The notes under the pieces are model-generated. The model did no database searches and was not told the DNA's origin. It saw only the letters and a list, made by a program, of their open reading frames with translations. From positions 1 through 29,367 of the IMG/VR virus record IMGVR_UViG_3300036818_000033: a stretch of 29,367 nt of DNA, one strand, 5' to 3'. A program made the position numbers and the translations under genes. Positions 1-6,933 of this stretch are shown piece after piece; position 1 is the stretch's first letter; each line of letters opens with the position of its first letter. Source of the stretch: a virus.

Positions 1-442
1 GGATTTCCTCGCTGTCCGGGCGCTCCCGCTGCTGCGTCTCGGTCGCCTCGGACATCTGCAGGAAATACAGCACCTGTTCCCAGTTCCGGAACCGCACTCC
101 GCGATCATCGATGTAATACTTAGCCGCGAGCTTCCAGTTCGTGACGAGGATCTCGTACCGGTTGTTCCAGAATGCTTTCCGGTTTCCCGGTGATCCCTCG
201 TCGTAGTAGTCGGGAGTAATCCGGACATCCGACTTTCCCCGGAACTGGTTCCGGAGCCACCAGGTAACCTGGTCTACCGGCCGGGACGTGAAGACGAATA
301 TGGAATAATTCCCGAGCAGGGTATTGAGCGTCTCGATAGCCCCGGGAACAGGCGGGTCATAGATTGTGCCGTCCTGCCAGCCTTTGGAATACCCATGGAT
401 TACCCCGTCGAAATCCACCGCGATAGTGCCTCCGGATGTCAC
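1..442 (-). CDS. HAD-superfamily phosphatase, 3' end cut by window edge
   Basis: The 147 visible residues form an almost complete small HAD hydrolase. Motif I is DFDGVI (D10 and D12, nucleophile and acid/base), motif II is FTSR (T52/S53), a lysine precedes the last motif (K104 or K108), and motif IV is YYIDDR (D112/D113). HAD enzymes of this size dephosphorylate nucleotides or small phosphates; the substrate cannot be read from the sequence. The start is GTG at 442, which overlaps the TGA of the upstream gene as GTGA, so translation is probably coupled. It is the last visible gene of a nucleotide/small-molecule metabolism run that includes ThyX and a uracil-DNA-glycosylase-like protein, which favours a nucleotide substrate (inference). 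The C-terminal tail after about residue 135 is Glu/Gln/Arg-rich and continues off the window. Confidence 0.85.
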   Translation of the reverse strand, partial: MTSGGTIAVDFDGVIHGYSKGWQDGTIYDPPVPGAIETLNTLLGNYSIFVFTSRPVDQVTWWLRNQFRGKSDVRITPDYYDEGSPGNRKAFWNNRYEILVTNWKLAAKYYIDDRGVRFRNWEQVLYFLQMSEATETQQRERPDSEEI

Positions 443-756
443 TGCCCCGCCCTGCCTCTCCCTGCGTCGTTCCCCAGAATGTCTGTCAAAGACTGTGGCG
501 GCCTGCCTACCCCTTCGGCAACACCGTGGCGTGCCCAGTCGATGTGATCCGGCGGGATATGGCGGAGCAAATGCGACTGCCCGGAAGTGATCTTCTCACC
601 GATCTGCACGATCACTCCGTGTGGTGAATAGCCGCGCTCGATAAGGCCGATGCCGTAGTTCCCGTGCTCGTCCAGAACGACCACCGTGAAATGCTGCTCT
701 TGCGGAATGGGATGGTCTATTCCGTCAGACCTCGGTTCTCCGGTAGAATCCGGCAT
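439..756 (-). CDS. Unknown protein, 105 aa
   Basis: I do not recognise a family. The ATG at 756 has a strong ribosome site (GGGGAGGAAAG directly before it), which rules out the longer frame reaching 894. The middle of the protein (about residues 22-60) alternates hydrophobic residues and glycines (FTVVVLDEHGNYGIGLIERG), suggesting a small beta-rich domain; the C-terminus is polar and Gly/Arg-rich. It overlaps the end of the glycosylase-like gene upstream by 32 bases and the HAD gene downstream by 4, so it is co-translated with both. No signal peptide or membrane segment is seen. Confidence 0.7.
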   Translation of the reverse strand: MPDSTGEPRSDGIDHPIPQEQHFTVVVLDEHGNYGIGLIERGYSPHGVIVQIGEKITSGQSHLLRHIPPDHIDWARHGVAEGVGRPPQSLTDILGNDAGRGRAGQ

Positions 757-1408
757 CTTTCCTCCCCTTGATCTCGGCAGCGATCTTCGCGAAGTCTTCC
801 CGGAATGCTTCCCGGAGTGCGTCACTGCGCAGTGCCGAAGGGTGGTACACCGGAAGTACCGTCCACCTCCGGGTGGACACCCCGAGCTTGACACCGGCCA
901 TCATCTGGCCGTGGATCTTCGCGAGTGAGAAGCTCCGGAAGAGATCCCCCGTGACGGCCGTGAAAGCGCTCCTGCCGAGCGTGACGAGCAGCGGGGCCAT
1001 CTCGGTACCGGGGCCACGGTCTAGGCTGTGAGCGACCACCGCAAGCTCGCGGAAGAGGTACGGGCGGGATGCCTCTATCTCGTACTCTTCCGGTGCCCGG
1101 GTGATATTGCCGCCCGGCTCCCGGGGCCAGTACTTCACTGCATTCGTGATCCACATCTTCCGGCGCTTGAGCCCGGCCTCATCAAATTCTGCATTAAGCC
1201 GGTTTCCAGATACCCCGACAAACGGGTGCCCCTCCGCCGCCTCCTTCTTGCCCGGAGCCTCGCCGACGAAAATAGCCTCCGGGCAGTACGATCCCTCACC
1301 AGGAACGAAAGGATCCTGAAGATCCTCGAATTCCCTAGTTTCCCGGTACTGCATGTAGATTGCCGCTAGCGCCGCACTGGTCTCCGGATTCGGTTCGTGT
1401 CTGCTCAT
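725..1408 (-). CDS. Uracil-DNA glycosylase superfamily protein lacking the Fe-S cysteines
   Basis: The 227-residue protein has the signature of the family 4/5-type uracil-DNA glycosylases: GEAPG at 49-53 followed by GHPFVG at 60-65, an asparagine strand ITNAVKYWP at 87-95, and the catalytic-side HPS motif (VYHPSALRS) near 189. These enzymes cut uracil from DNA. Families 4 and 5 usually hold a 4Fe-4S cluster on four cysteines; only one cysteine (C42) is visible here, so the cluster must be absent. The ATG at 1408 is preceded by AAGGAGCGGGAGA. The same frame is open to a GTG at 1717, but that extension reads as non-protein sequence opposite the zinc-ribbon gene. It could repair deaminated cytosine, or act on a modified base if the phage DNA is modified (inference). 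Confidence 0.8.
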   Translation of the reverse strand: MSRHEPNPETSAALAAIYMQYRETREFEDLQDPFVPGEGSYCPEAIFVGEAPGKKEAAEGHPFVGVSGNRLNAEFDEAGLKRRKMWITNAVKYWPREPGGNITRAPEEYEIEASRPYLFRELAVVAHSLDRGPGTEMAPLLVTLGRSAFTAVTGDLFRSFSLAKIHGQMMAGVKLGVSTRRWTVLPVYHPSALRSDALREAFREDFAKIAAEIKGRKDAGFYRRTEV

Positions 1409-1724
1409 TCTCCCGCTCCTTGCATGCTCGGTAGAGCTTAGTCCTCTTGCAATTCTCGCAAGTGACCAGCCTAAGATCGGTCGTCGTATTGTGCGGAGGG
1501 GAGCCGCAGGCCGCGTGCCCGCTTCCCGGTCCCTGCTGCAAATGGTTCTGGAAGTTCCACACGTTCCGGTCACGCCGGGGTGGCGAAGCAGGAACGACGA
1601 CACAGACCGAGGCAGCCATCCGGGCGTTCCGCCGTGCCCGGTCTGCTCCCTCCCGGTCTCCTTCCCGCATCCGGACCCGTGCCACCTGCCGCCACAGTTC
1701 GGCCGGTGACGGTTCACCCCACAT
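1335..1724 (-). CDS. Small zinc-ribbon protein, 129 aa
   Basis: The N-terminal half (about 1-50) is an Arg/Glu-rich helix-forming segment. The second half holds a likely zinc site: GHAACG, then about 18 residues later VTCENCKRT, a His-Cys...CxxC layout common in small phage zinc proteins. Nucleic-acid binding is plausible but unproven. Between the two parts, residues NVWNFQN are encoded by a copy of the 9-bp tandem repeat (1545-1571). The start at 1724 overlaps the TGA of the gene upstream; no good ribosome site is seen, so re-initiation is likely. The 3' end overlaps the glycosylase-like gene by 74 bases, the longest overlap in the window, so the last 24 residues are the least certain part. 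Confidence 0.6.
   Translation of the reverse strand: MWGEPSPAELWRQVARVRMREGDREGADRARRNARMAASVCVVVPASPPRRDRNVWNFQNHLQQGPGSGHAACGSPPHNTTTDLRLVTCENCKRTKLYRACKERENEQTRTESGDQCGASGNLHAVPGN
1545..1571 (+). repeat. 9-bp tandem repeat, three units, inside the zinc-ribbon gene
   Basis: Units gttctggaa, gttccacac, gttccggtc. It encodes the linker NVWNFQN between the helical and zinc parts of the protein on the minus strand. Confidence 0.75.
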
Positions 1725-2187
1725 CGATCGGCTCGACGGCGAAATCGTCATTGAAGTCGTGCGGCTGTCCCCATGATCCCCACGGCGCGAGCCCGTCCGA
1801 TCGCATGAGCATCCCGCAGTAGTTGATGAGATCGACAGGATGGTCTTCGGTCCACGGTGGCTTGCCGTTTCGCCAGCAGCGGAACCATAGCCGGGCAGCC
1901 TTCTTCCGGACTTCGATGACGATAGGCATCCACCCACCTTCCCGCCATGTGGCGCCCTTGGGATCGTATCCGCGCTCGCACACGATCTGCAGTGCAGGCA
2001 GGAACGCATCGGTTAGCTGCGCAATTGCGTCGGGGGTGGGGTCGAGCCCGCACGCGGTCATGAATTCCGCAGCCTTCTGGAAGATATGCTCCCGTTTCGC
2101 GAACTCGGTCTTTTCCTCGACACCAGAAGAACGCTGCTCGTAATCTTCGATAAACTGGCGTTCCATTCTCTCGGTCATCTTAGCCAT
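1714..2187 (-). CDS. Unknown protein, 157 aa
   Basis: No family recognised. The ATG at 2187 follows AGAGGGCCTCA and overlaps the upstream stop by 8 bases; a second ATG three codons in is also possible. The first 60 residues are charged and helical (Glu/Arg/Lys-rich). The second half has several Trp and aromatic residues (ARLWFRCWRNGKPPW, GSWGQPHDFNDDF), suggesting a small globular fold. No Cys-rich site or membrane segment. It lies in the run between ThyX and the glycosylase-like gene and is transcribed with them. Confidence 0.7.
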   Translation of the reverse strand: MAKMTERMERQFIEDYEQRSSGVEEKTEFAKREHIFQKAAEFMTACGLDPTPDAIAQLTDAFLPALQIVCERGYDPKGATWREGGWMPIVIEVRKKAARLWFRCWRNGKPPWTEDHPVDLINYCGMLMRSDGLAPWGSWGQPHDFNDDFAVEPIDVG

Positions 2188-2494
2188 TGAGGCCCTCTTC
2201 CTTGGCCAGCCATCCGCCGCCGAGCACACCGAGGAGACCGGCCGCGTACGTGATCTCCTGGCTCACGGTCGGGCTAAGGTGCCACCCTTGGCGAGTCACG
2301 ACGTACGCGACTCCGGTGGTGATCGCCCACGCGAGACCGGCAGCGATGACCTTCTTGGAGAACGGCTTGCCGCCGTTGATGGCCATCGCGATCTTGCCAA
2401 TCCCGGTCGGCGGTCCCGCCACGGCGAGGAGGGGAGCGGAAGGAGAGAGAGACGGGATAACGGGCGGGGGCGGGGGAGTATCGGGAGTGGTCAT
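2180..2494 (-). CDS. Small membrane protein with two transmembrane segments, 104 aa
   Basis: After a Pro-rich N-terminus (TPPPPPVIP) come two hydrophobic segments, about residues 51-71 (VIAAGLAWAITTGVAYVV) and 81-98 (ITYAAGLLGVLGGGWLA). The tail is short and charged. This size and topology resembles class II holins, but no endolysin is next to it and the neighbours are nucleotide-metabolism genes, so holin is only a guess. The ATG at 2494 overlaps the TGA of ThyX as ATGA; the longer frame up to 2593 is rejected because it would run through the end of ThyX. The stop is TAA. Confidence 0.7.
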   Translation of the reverse strand: MTTPDTPPPPPVIPSLSPSAPLLAVAGPPTGIGKIAMAINGGKPFSKKVIAAGLAWAITTGVAYVVTRQGWHLSPTVSQEITYAAGLLGVLGGGWLAKEEGLNG

Positions 2495-3459
2495 GACGTT
2501 GTTCCCTCCTGCCTCCAGTGGAGGCTGGTTGTCCGGGCTGCTGCCGGGTTGAGCAGCCACTCCTGGGGCCTGATGGTAAATGGGTGTCCCCACTTCTCGT
2601 CACTCCATCTCTCGCTCGGGACACCAGCTTTGTGGAAATTCTCAACGCGATCCCGGATCGAGCAGTACCGGTCCGTTGCGGCCATGAATTCACACTTGCC
2701 AGTGAAGTAACAGATAGGCCGGAATATGTCCGCGATCGTATCGTATTCCCACCGGTTGGAAAGCCGCTTCTGCTCCGCCCCGCGAGCCCGGATGGCCGCG
2801 ATCATTGCCGCCCACACGACTCGCCACTCGAACTGGGCTTGTGTGCACAGCCGGTTTCCCGCATGTTCGACCAGATTCCGCAGGTTGGTCTTGTAGTGCA
2901 CCTTGGTCAGAATGTCGGTCGGCAGCAGCCCGCGTGCATCCTCGGCCGGTATCCCCTCGTTAACCAGACTTAGGTATTCATCACCGATGAATACGACCGC
3001 ATTGTGCCACCGGACCCGGGCCGGATGGTCTTCCGGGAGTGCCTCGATTGACGGCGGCATGCTCACACCGTAGCTAGCGTCCTCCTTGACTGCGAACCGC
3101 TGTGATTCCTGCACGTAAGCCGCCGTGCGCTGCCGGACTAGCTGGTGCGTGAATGAACGGGGAACATTCTCGAACAGGAAATGCAGGTCGATGAATTCGA
3201 GCGGCGTCTGCAGCCGGGTTTTCGTCATGTCCCGCCACCATTCGAGCGCGGTCTCTTTCATGACTCCCTGTGGATCCCGGACCACGCTGCCCCGGTAAAG
3301 CTCGGACGCTGCAGCCATCGTCCGCAGCGGGTAGGGGGTCATGGACACGAGCGTTACGACTGGCCGGATAACTCCGCCGTCGTGACTGCCCTCGGCGTTT
3401 ACCGGAGCGGCCGGGTACATCGCCACGTCGGACCAGTTCTGCAGTTCCTTGCTAGGCAT
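2491..3459 (-). CDS. thyX: FAD-dependent thymidylate synthase (ThyX)
   Basis: ThyX makes dTMP from dUMP using methylene-tetrahydrofolate, FAD and NADPH. The family signature RHR(x7)S appears here as RQR(x7)S at residues 109-119, followed by QRF; the usual middle His is Gln. Further family-like stretches are FIDLHFLFENVPRSFTHQLV just before it and LPTDILTKVHYKTNLRNLVE (about 180-200), which matches the conserved ThyX segment before the substrate-binding helix. At 322 residues it is longer than the usual 220-250; the extra length lies at both ends. The ATG at 3459 overlaps the TAG of the methyltransferase by 8 bases. A phage ThyX supplies dTMP during replication; with the methyltransferase and oxidoreductase upstream it may belong to a base-modification pathway (inference). 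Confidence 0.9.
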   Translation of the reverse strand: MPSKELQNWSDVAMYPAAPVNAEGSHDGGVIRPVVTLVSMTPYPLRTMAAASELYRGSVVRDPQGVMKETALEWWRDMTKTRLQTPLEFIDLHFLFENVPRSFTHQLVRQRTAAYVQESQRFAVKEDASYGVSMPPSIEALPEDHPARVRWHNAVVFIGDEYLSLVNEGIPAEDARGLLPTDILTKVHYKTNLRNLVEHAGNRLCTQAQFEWRVVWAAMIAAIRARGAEQKRLSNRWEYDTIADIFRPICYFTGKCEFMAATDRYCSIRDRVENFHKAGVPSERWSDEKWGHPFTIRPQEWLLNPAAARTTSLHWRQEGTTS

Positions 3460-4003
3460 AGTCCGCCGCCGCCTTGCGCAGTTGTGTCACGAGCATGAGG
3501 TTGCGCTCGGACTGCCCGACGATGAGGTTGAGGCCAATTCCCCACTTCCAGAATTGGTGGTGCTCCTCATCGTTGTACTGGTTGAAGAAGGTATTCTTCC
3601 AAGTGTCCTCGGTGAAGAAGGACCGGTGCCCGAGATCGTGAAAGGCTCCCTGCGACCGGAAGTAGGGCACCCCAATGTTGAGCACTCCTCCGGGCACGAG
3701 TACCCGGAGGCACTCCCGGAGCACCCGGATAACGGCCTCCGGCTCAAGGTGCTCTAGGAAATGGAATGCGTAAATGTTGTGGACACTGGAATCCGAATAC
3801 GGGATATCCATTGTCCGGGCATCCCAGTCCGGCAGGTCGAGCCGCACCGATTCACCGATGGTCTTGCGCCCCGCACCGAGGTTGAGGTTGATCTCGGTTC
3901 CGATCCAGTGCAGTTCATGGCGGACCAGGAATACCGGCAGCCTGCGGTCGATCACTGCCTGAACCAGTTCCACAGGTTCCCTAGGTTCCGGCCAGTTGCT
4001 CAT
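3452..4003 (-). CDS. Class I SAM-dependent methyltransferase, 183 aa
   Basis: Motif I is NLNLGAGRKTIG (residues 39-50), the acidic strand-2 end is VRLDLPDW, and motifs IV-V read YAFHFLEHLEPE then VLRECLRVLVPGGVLNIGVP, typical of the Methyltransf_11-type small-molecule enzymes. No DPPY/NPPY motif is present, so it is unlikely to methylate DNA bases directly. Its substrate is unknown. The ATG at 4003 sits behind GAACGGGAGGACAGT, one of six copies of a shared leader in the window. The N-terminus PEPREPVEL is encoded by a copy of the 9-bp repeat (3967-3993). It lies between an oxidoreductase and ThyX. Confidence 0.85.
   Translation of the reverse strand: MSNWPEPREPVELVQAVIDRRLPVFLVRHELHWIGTEINLNLGAGRKTIGESVRLDLPDWDARTMDIPYSDSSVHNIYAFHFLEHLEPEAVIRVLRECLRVLVPGGVLNIGVPYFRSQGAFHDLGHRSFFTEDTWKNTFFNQYNDEEHHQFWKWGIGLNLIVGQSERNLMLVTQLRKAAADYA
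3967..3993 (+). repeat. 9-bp tandem repeat, three units, in the methyltransferase N-terminus
   Basis: Three exact-length 9-base units on the plus strand: gttccacag, gttccctag, gttccggcc. It starts 10 bases inside the coding region and encodes part of PEPREPVE on the minus strand. This is one of nine dispersed loci of the GTTCYGGAA-type repeat. Confidence 0.75.
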
Positions 4004-4036
4004 ACTGTCCTCCCGTTCACTCGGATGTTCAGTTTT

Positions 4037-4885
4037 TCAGTCGATCTTCTTGCCTGCCAGGACGCGTGTCCACGCATCGGCTCTCTGGTCCGATATGAGT
4101 GCATTGCGCGTGTCATAGTAGGCCGTGTCAACCCATGTCTGATTCCGCCACGTCCCGAACCGCCCGGTACGCAGGACGCCGGGATGGCAGTTGCAGTTAG
4201 TTGAGATTGGCTTCCGGACTACCCGGACCTTGTTCGGCTTGAATCGCTCCCGGACATCTGGTGCGGCCTGCATTGGCCATTCGGTCACCTCGGTACCGAA
4301 GATCCGCGAGCTTCTCGACCAGGGAACCTCCGGGTCGCCGCTGAATATGATCGTGTCGTCCGGCTGGGATGAGTAGATCGCAGGCTCGGTCACAATCACC
4401 GGGCAGTCCCGGAATACGTGAACGCTCCGGCGTACGCACATCTCGTTTGCCGGAGCAGTGTTGATCATCAGTACTTCCGGGTCGTCATTGGCGTATTCGG
4501 AAACCGTCCACGGGGCCACTCTGCGGTCTTCGATGAGATCGGAATACTTGTCCCACAGCAGGTCGTACGTCTCCGGGAACCGCCACGCGTGATAGCCAGG
4601 CTCCAGTATGTCTCCGTTGATCCCGATGTTGATGTCGCCGTACAGCTTGTACCGGTAGTCGAGAATGCCACCACCGATAACGATCTGGCGAATGTAACCA
4701 TCGGGGTGAGACTTGTTGATGCCGGGAATCGGCCGCTGCAGCAGCAGCGGGCCACGCTGCGGTGTCTTCTGTTTCGGCGCGATCACCCGCACCGGGTATT
4801 CGAGCCCGGCCGCAGCATGCGCCGCAGCGAGCCCGGCCGGTCCGCAGCCGATCACGGTAACCCGGTTAATCCTGCCGCTAATCAC
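4037..4885 (-). CDS. FAD/NAD(P)-binding oxidoreductase, UDP-galactopyranose-mutase-like
   Basis: The N-terminus has a Rossmann dinucleotide-binding motif, VTVIGCGPAGLAAAHAAAG (GxGxxG at about 13-18). Further on, FSGDPEVPWSRSSRIFGTEV (about 181-200) resembles the D..VP(Y/F/W)(T/S)R segment that flanks the flavin in UDP-galactopyranose mutases and relatives; that similarity is from memory and is tentative. At 282 residues it is shorter than a full mutase (about 370-400). The GTG at 4885 follows GGAGATTCC and overlaps the TAG of the gene upstream; the longer frame to 4975 has no support. It stands 33 bases before the methyltransferase, and the two probably act in one pathway (inference). The C-terminal third has a CNCHPG segment. 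Confidence 0.75.
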   Translation of the reverse strand: MISGRINRVTVIGCGPAGLAAAHAAAGLEYPVRVIAPKQKTPQRGPLLLQRPIPGINKSHPDGYIRQIVIGGGILDYRYKLYGDINIGINGDILEPGYHAWRFPETYDLLWDKYSDLIEDRRVAPWTVSEYANDDPEVLMINTAPANEMCVRRSVHVFRDCPVIVTEPAIYSSQPDDTIIFSGDPEVPWSRSSRIFGTEVTEWPMQAAPDVRERFKPNKVRVVRKPISTNCNCHPGVLRTGRFGTWRNQTWVDTAYYDTRNALISDQRADAWTRVLAGKKID

Positions 4886-5096
4886 GGAATCTCCAGCCGC
4901 CCATTGTCCGGTAGTGCCGCCCGTACTCCTGCTCAAGAGCAGTTCCGGAGGCCGTGAAAGTGAGGGAGTTCTCACCAGTCCTCTCGATCTCGATGCCCGG
5001 CTTCTCGACCGCGATCGTGGTGACGCTGCCGTTTGCGAACCGGATGAGAACCTGGGCTTCCGCGATCACGCCGTCTCCGCCGCCCACAGCGCTCAT
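4878..5096 (-). CDS. Unknown protein, 72 aa
   Basis: No family recognised. The sequence is beta-rich (AQVLIRFANGSVTTIAVE, then SLTFTASGTAL) and could form a small sandwich or barrel. The ATG at 5096 overlaps the upstream TGA as ATGA. The stop overlaps the GTG of the oxidoreductase, so the two are probably co-translated. Its pattern of a leading variable then IRFANGS is partly echoed near the C-terminus of the next gene upstream (VVLYHRDGHKTIVTLLE), hinting that the two are distant relatives (inference). Confidence 0.75.
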   Translation of the reverse strand: MSAVGGGDGVIAEAQVLIRFANGSVTTIAVEKPGIEIERTGENSLTFTASGTALEQEYGRHYRTMGGWRFRD

Positions 5097-5554
5097 GCAG
5101 TCCACTCTTCTGTCCTGGATACGTTCCCGGTTGTCCTGGCCGTGAGGGAGAGTGTCACGACTCCGCCTGCCCACAGCAATCTGTGATCCTGCTCGGACGG
5201 CTCTAGGAGTGTAACTATGGTCTTGTGCCCGTCCCGGTGGTACAGCACCACCTCTAGACGGCTCAGGTCGAACTGCGGACCTTGTTCCAGAATCGCAGAA
5301 CGTGGTTCAGCCACAGGTGGCGCAGCGGGAGCGGCGTCGATCTCGGCCTGTGACAGCGGACCTGCCACGGTCGGCGGCTCTTCGCCCGGAAGCCGGTCCT
5401 TGGACCGTGGCATACTGGACGGAGACGGCGGAGTGCCCGCCCGGCTGCGGCGCTTCTTGATCGCCTCACCGAGCGGGCCGTCCACCGGAGCCGGACCGGG
5501 TAGCTCCGTTGGGGTATCGGACATGCTCCCGAACCCCGATGGTCCTGTGGTCAC
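5093..5554 (-). CDS. Unknown protein with a disordered N-terminus, 153 aa
   Basis: Residues 1-95 are Pro/Ala/Ser/Glu-rich with basic KKRRSR clusters and look disordered. Residues about 96-150 form a compact beta-rich domain (RLEVVLYHRDGHKTIVTLLE, then GVVTLSLTA) resembling the small protein encoded immediately downstream. The start is GTG at 5554, overlapping the TGA upstream as GTGA; an ATG ten codons in (MSDTP) is an alternative. No enzymatic motif is seen. Confidence 0.7.
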   Translation of the reverse strand: MTTGPSGFGSMSDTPTELPGPAPVDGPLGEAIKKRRSRAGTPPSPSSMPRSKDRLPGEEPPTVAGPLSQAEIDAAPAAPPVAEPRSAILEQGPQFDLSRLEVVLYHRDGHKTIVTLLEPSEQDHRLLWAGGVVTLSLTARTTGNVSRTEEWTA

Positions 5555-6006
5555 TCTTCGACCTCCGGTTCCCGGGCCGCGTGCGCGTGCCGGTCGTCGT
5601 CGCCACGGAACGCGCCGGAGTTGTGCTGCCGCATGTGCGCGCCCCGGTAGCCGCGAAGCGGAGCGCCACCCTTGAGCTTCGTCTGGCCCGCACAGAGAGA
5701 GGGATGCCGCCCGAGCATGTGCTTGATGAACGTGGCATCGTCCATGTCTTCGTGCGCCGCTACTTCCGGGATCCCGTCGTCTGCCCCGTCGCCGTAGGGG
5801 TCGCCACCGTCCGCTTCGCCCTCTGTGGCGTCCTCATCGCCCGCTCCCGGGGACTCCTCCGCCGCAGCCTCCGCTTCTGCCACCGCCTCATCCACGGACG
5901 CTTCTTCGGCAGCCCTGGCCTTCTTCTTGGCCTTCTTCCGGGCCTTCCGGGCCTTCCGCTCTTCTGGTGTCTCGTCTTCCCTGTTCTTATCCTTGTCCTT
6001 GCCCAC
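5551..6006 (-). CDS. Highly charged unknown protein, 151 aa
   Basis: The N-terminus is strongly basic (lysine/arginine repeats such as KARKARKKAKKKARA), followed by a long acidic Ala/Glu/Asp stretch (about 35-90), then a His-containing C-terminal part (ATFIKHMLGRHPSL, GAHMRQHNSGAF). The GTG at 6006 has an excellent ribosome site, AAGGAGGGCAAACATA; the frame continues open to 6237 but that part is the shadow of the zinc-finger gene. The charge layout suggests a disordered nucleic-acid or protein binder; nothing more specific can be said. Overlaps its neighbours by 20 and 4 bases. Confidence 0.75.
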   Translation of the reverse strand: MGKDKDKNREDETPEERKARKARKKAKKKARAAEEASVDEAVAEAEAAAEESPGAGDEDATEGEADGGDPYGDGADDGIPEVAAHEDMDDATFIKHMLGRHPSLCAGQTKLKGGAPLRGYRGAHMRQHNSGAFRGDDDRHAHAAREPEVEE

Positions 6007-6259
6007 TATGTTTGCCCTCCTTTGAGGTCTTCGGATCGCGGCGGTTCCGGTGCGTGCACGCCACGAGCCCGTTGCGCACGTTGCGTACCCCGATGCCGTT
6101 GCAGTCCTTGCACTGGTGTCTTGCCTCGTCGCAGCCAACCGAGCCGCGCGGGCACCGGGAACAGTCGGGATTGTGCGGGCCACGGTCGATCTTGGCCGAC
6201 TCGTCGTAGATAGAGGCGTCAAGAGCACGACTGGCAAGGGACGACGGCTTGATCCCCAT
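5987..6259 (-). CDS. Small zinc-finger protein, DnaJ-like cysteine repeats, 90 aa
   Basis: Residues about 33-55 read CSRC....GCDEARHQCKDCNGIG, which carries CxxC and CxxCxGxG-type elements as in the DnaJ central zinc domain, with another Cys-His pair later (VACTH). Such proteins bind zinc and often nucleic acid or protein partners. The ATG at 6259 shares one base with the upstream TGA (TGATG); the TTG one codon earlier is rejected. The C-terminal third is Lys/Arg/Gly-rich and ends with TAA inside the charged gene that follows. Confidence 0.7.
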   Translation of the reverse strand: MGIKPSSLASRALDASIYDESAKIDRGPHNPDCSRCPRGSVGCDEARHQCKDCNGIGVRNVRNGLVACTHRNRRDPKTSKEGKHSGQGQG

Positions 6260-6786
6260 CAAGCATCGTTCCGCAGGTACTTCGCAGCCTTGCTGGCAAT
6301 CTTGAGCTTGCTAAGCTCGTCCGGTGTGGCATCGCTGTCGTTCGCGCCGGTTAGCCCGAAATGCTCGGCGATAAGGCTAAGCTGCTTCCTGGTGAAGTTC
6401 TGGTTCGGCGGGCACTTCGCGCGCTGCTTGAGCGCCCGGTATACCGGCAGCATCCCGACCACTTCGCGAGCCGTGGACACGACACCGAACCCGAGCATGA
6501 ACTGCGGGTCGTACGACTGGACCCGGTTCCGGATCCGCTTCCGGTTCCGCATGAGCCACTTGGCCGCGTTCGCCGCGTGCTCGGCAGTCATCTCGGAAAT
6601 CCGGACCGTCACGAACCGGCCGTCGATCCATGCCTGCCACGTTTCTTCCTGGACAAGCGTCTCCACGAAACGCTCGTTGTGCTGGTTACGCGCCTTCCGG
6701 AATGCCGGACTGTCAACCGCGTAGGATCGCCCGAATGTCATGTCTTCCTCGAACTGCTCGCGATCCCAGTCTGCCATGTCGCCCAT
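6259..6786 (-). CDS. Unknown protein, 175 aa
   Basis: No family recognised. The sequence is helical and charged, with EHAANAAKWLMRNRKRIRNRV around 70-90 and a C-terminal helix rich in Lys/Ala. No Cys cluster or membrane segment. The ATG at 6786 lies 11 bases after GGGAGG in the shared leader GAACGGGAGGCAAGA; a second ATG at residue 4 lacks its own site. It is the first gene after a 172-base intergenic region with a large foldable sequence, so its expression may be controlled separately from the SSB gene upstream. Confidence 0.75.
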   Translation of the reverse strand: MGDMADWDREQFEEDMTFGRSYAVDSPAFRKARNQHNERFVETLVQEETWQAWIDGRFVTVRISEMTAEHAANAAKWLMRNRKRIRNRVQSYDPQFMLGFGVVSTAREVVGMLPVYRALKQRAKCPPNQNFTRKQLSLIAEHFGLTGANDSDATPDELSKLKIASKAAKYLRNDA

Positions 6787-6821
6787 TGCCTGTCTTGCCT
6801 CCCGTTCTAGTGGTGGAACCC

Positions 6822-6889
6822 GCCCGGCCCGGGTCTGTAGCCGTGCTCACGGAGACTGCAGGCGCGCATCTTGCGCCCCCGGGCCGGGC
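6822..6889 (-). ncRNA. Foldable leader: candidate structured RNA (three-way junction)
   Basis: A perfect 12-base inverted repeat (6822-6833 with 6878-6889, gcccggcccggg and its complement) encloses 44 bases that hold two further hairpins: CCGTG/CACGG at 6841-6852, extendable by GTCT/AGAC, and GGCGC/GCGCC around 6861-6876. On the minus strand this is an outer helix with two inner arms, 35 bases before the start of the 175-aa gene. No U-run follows the outer stem, so a simple terminator is less likely than a structured leader, attenuator or small RNA. No known riboswitch class is recognised. Confidence 0.35.
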
Positions 6890-6933
6890 AGGACAATCAC
6901 ACGCTATCGCTACCACTTCCGGAGGACAAGGGG

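Noticed and set aside
439-894. Longer start for the 105-aa gene
   Set aside because: It would overlap most of the C-terminus of the glycosylase-like gene; ATG 756 has a strong ribosome site.
1409-1717. Longer N-terminus for the glycosylase-like gene
   Set aside because: The extension from GTG 1717 is Arg/Ser/Gly-rich, lacks family similarity and overlaps the zinc-ribbon gene; ATG 1408 has a clear ribosome site.
6822-6889. tRNA-like fold
   Set aside because: The outer stem is 12 bp and there is no TTCGA-type T loop or CCA-compatible end; it does not fit a cloverleaf.
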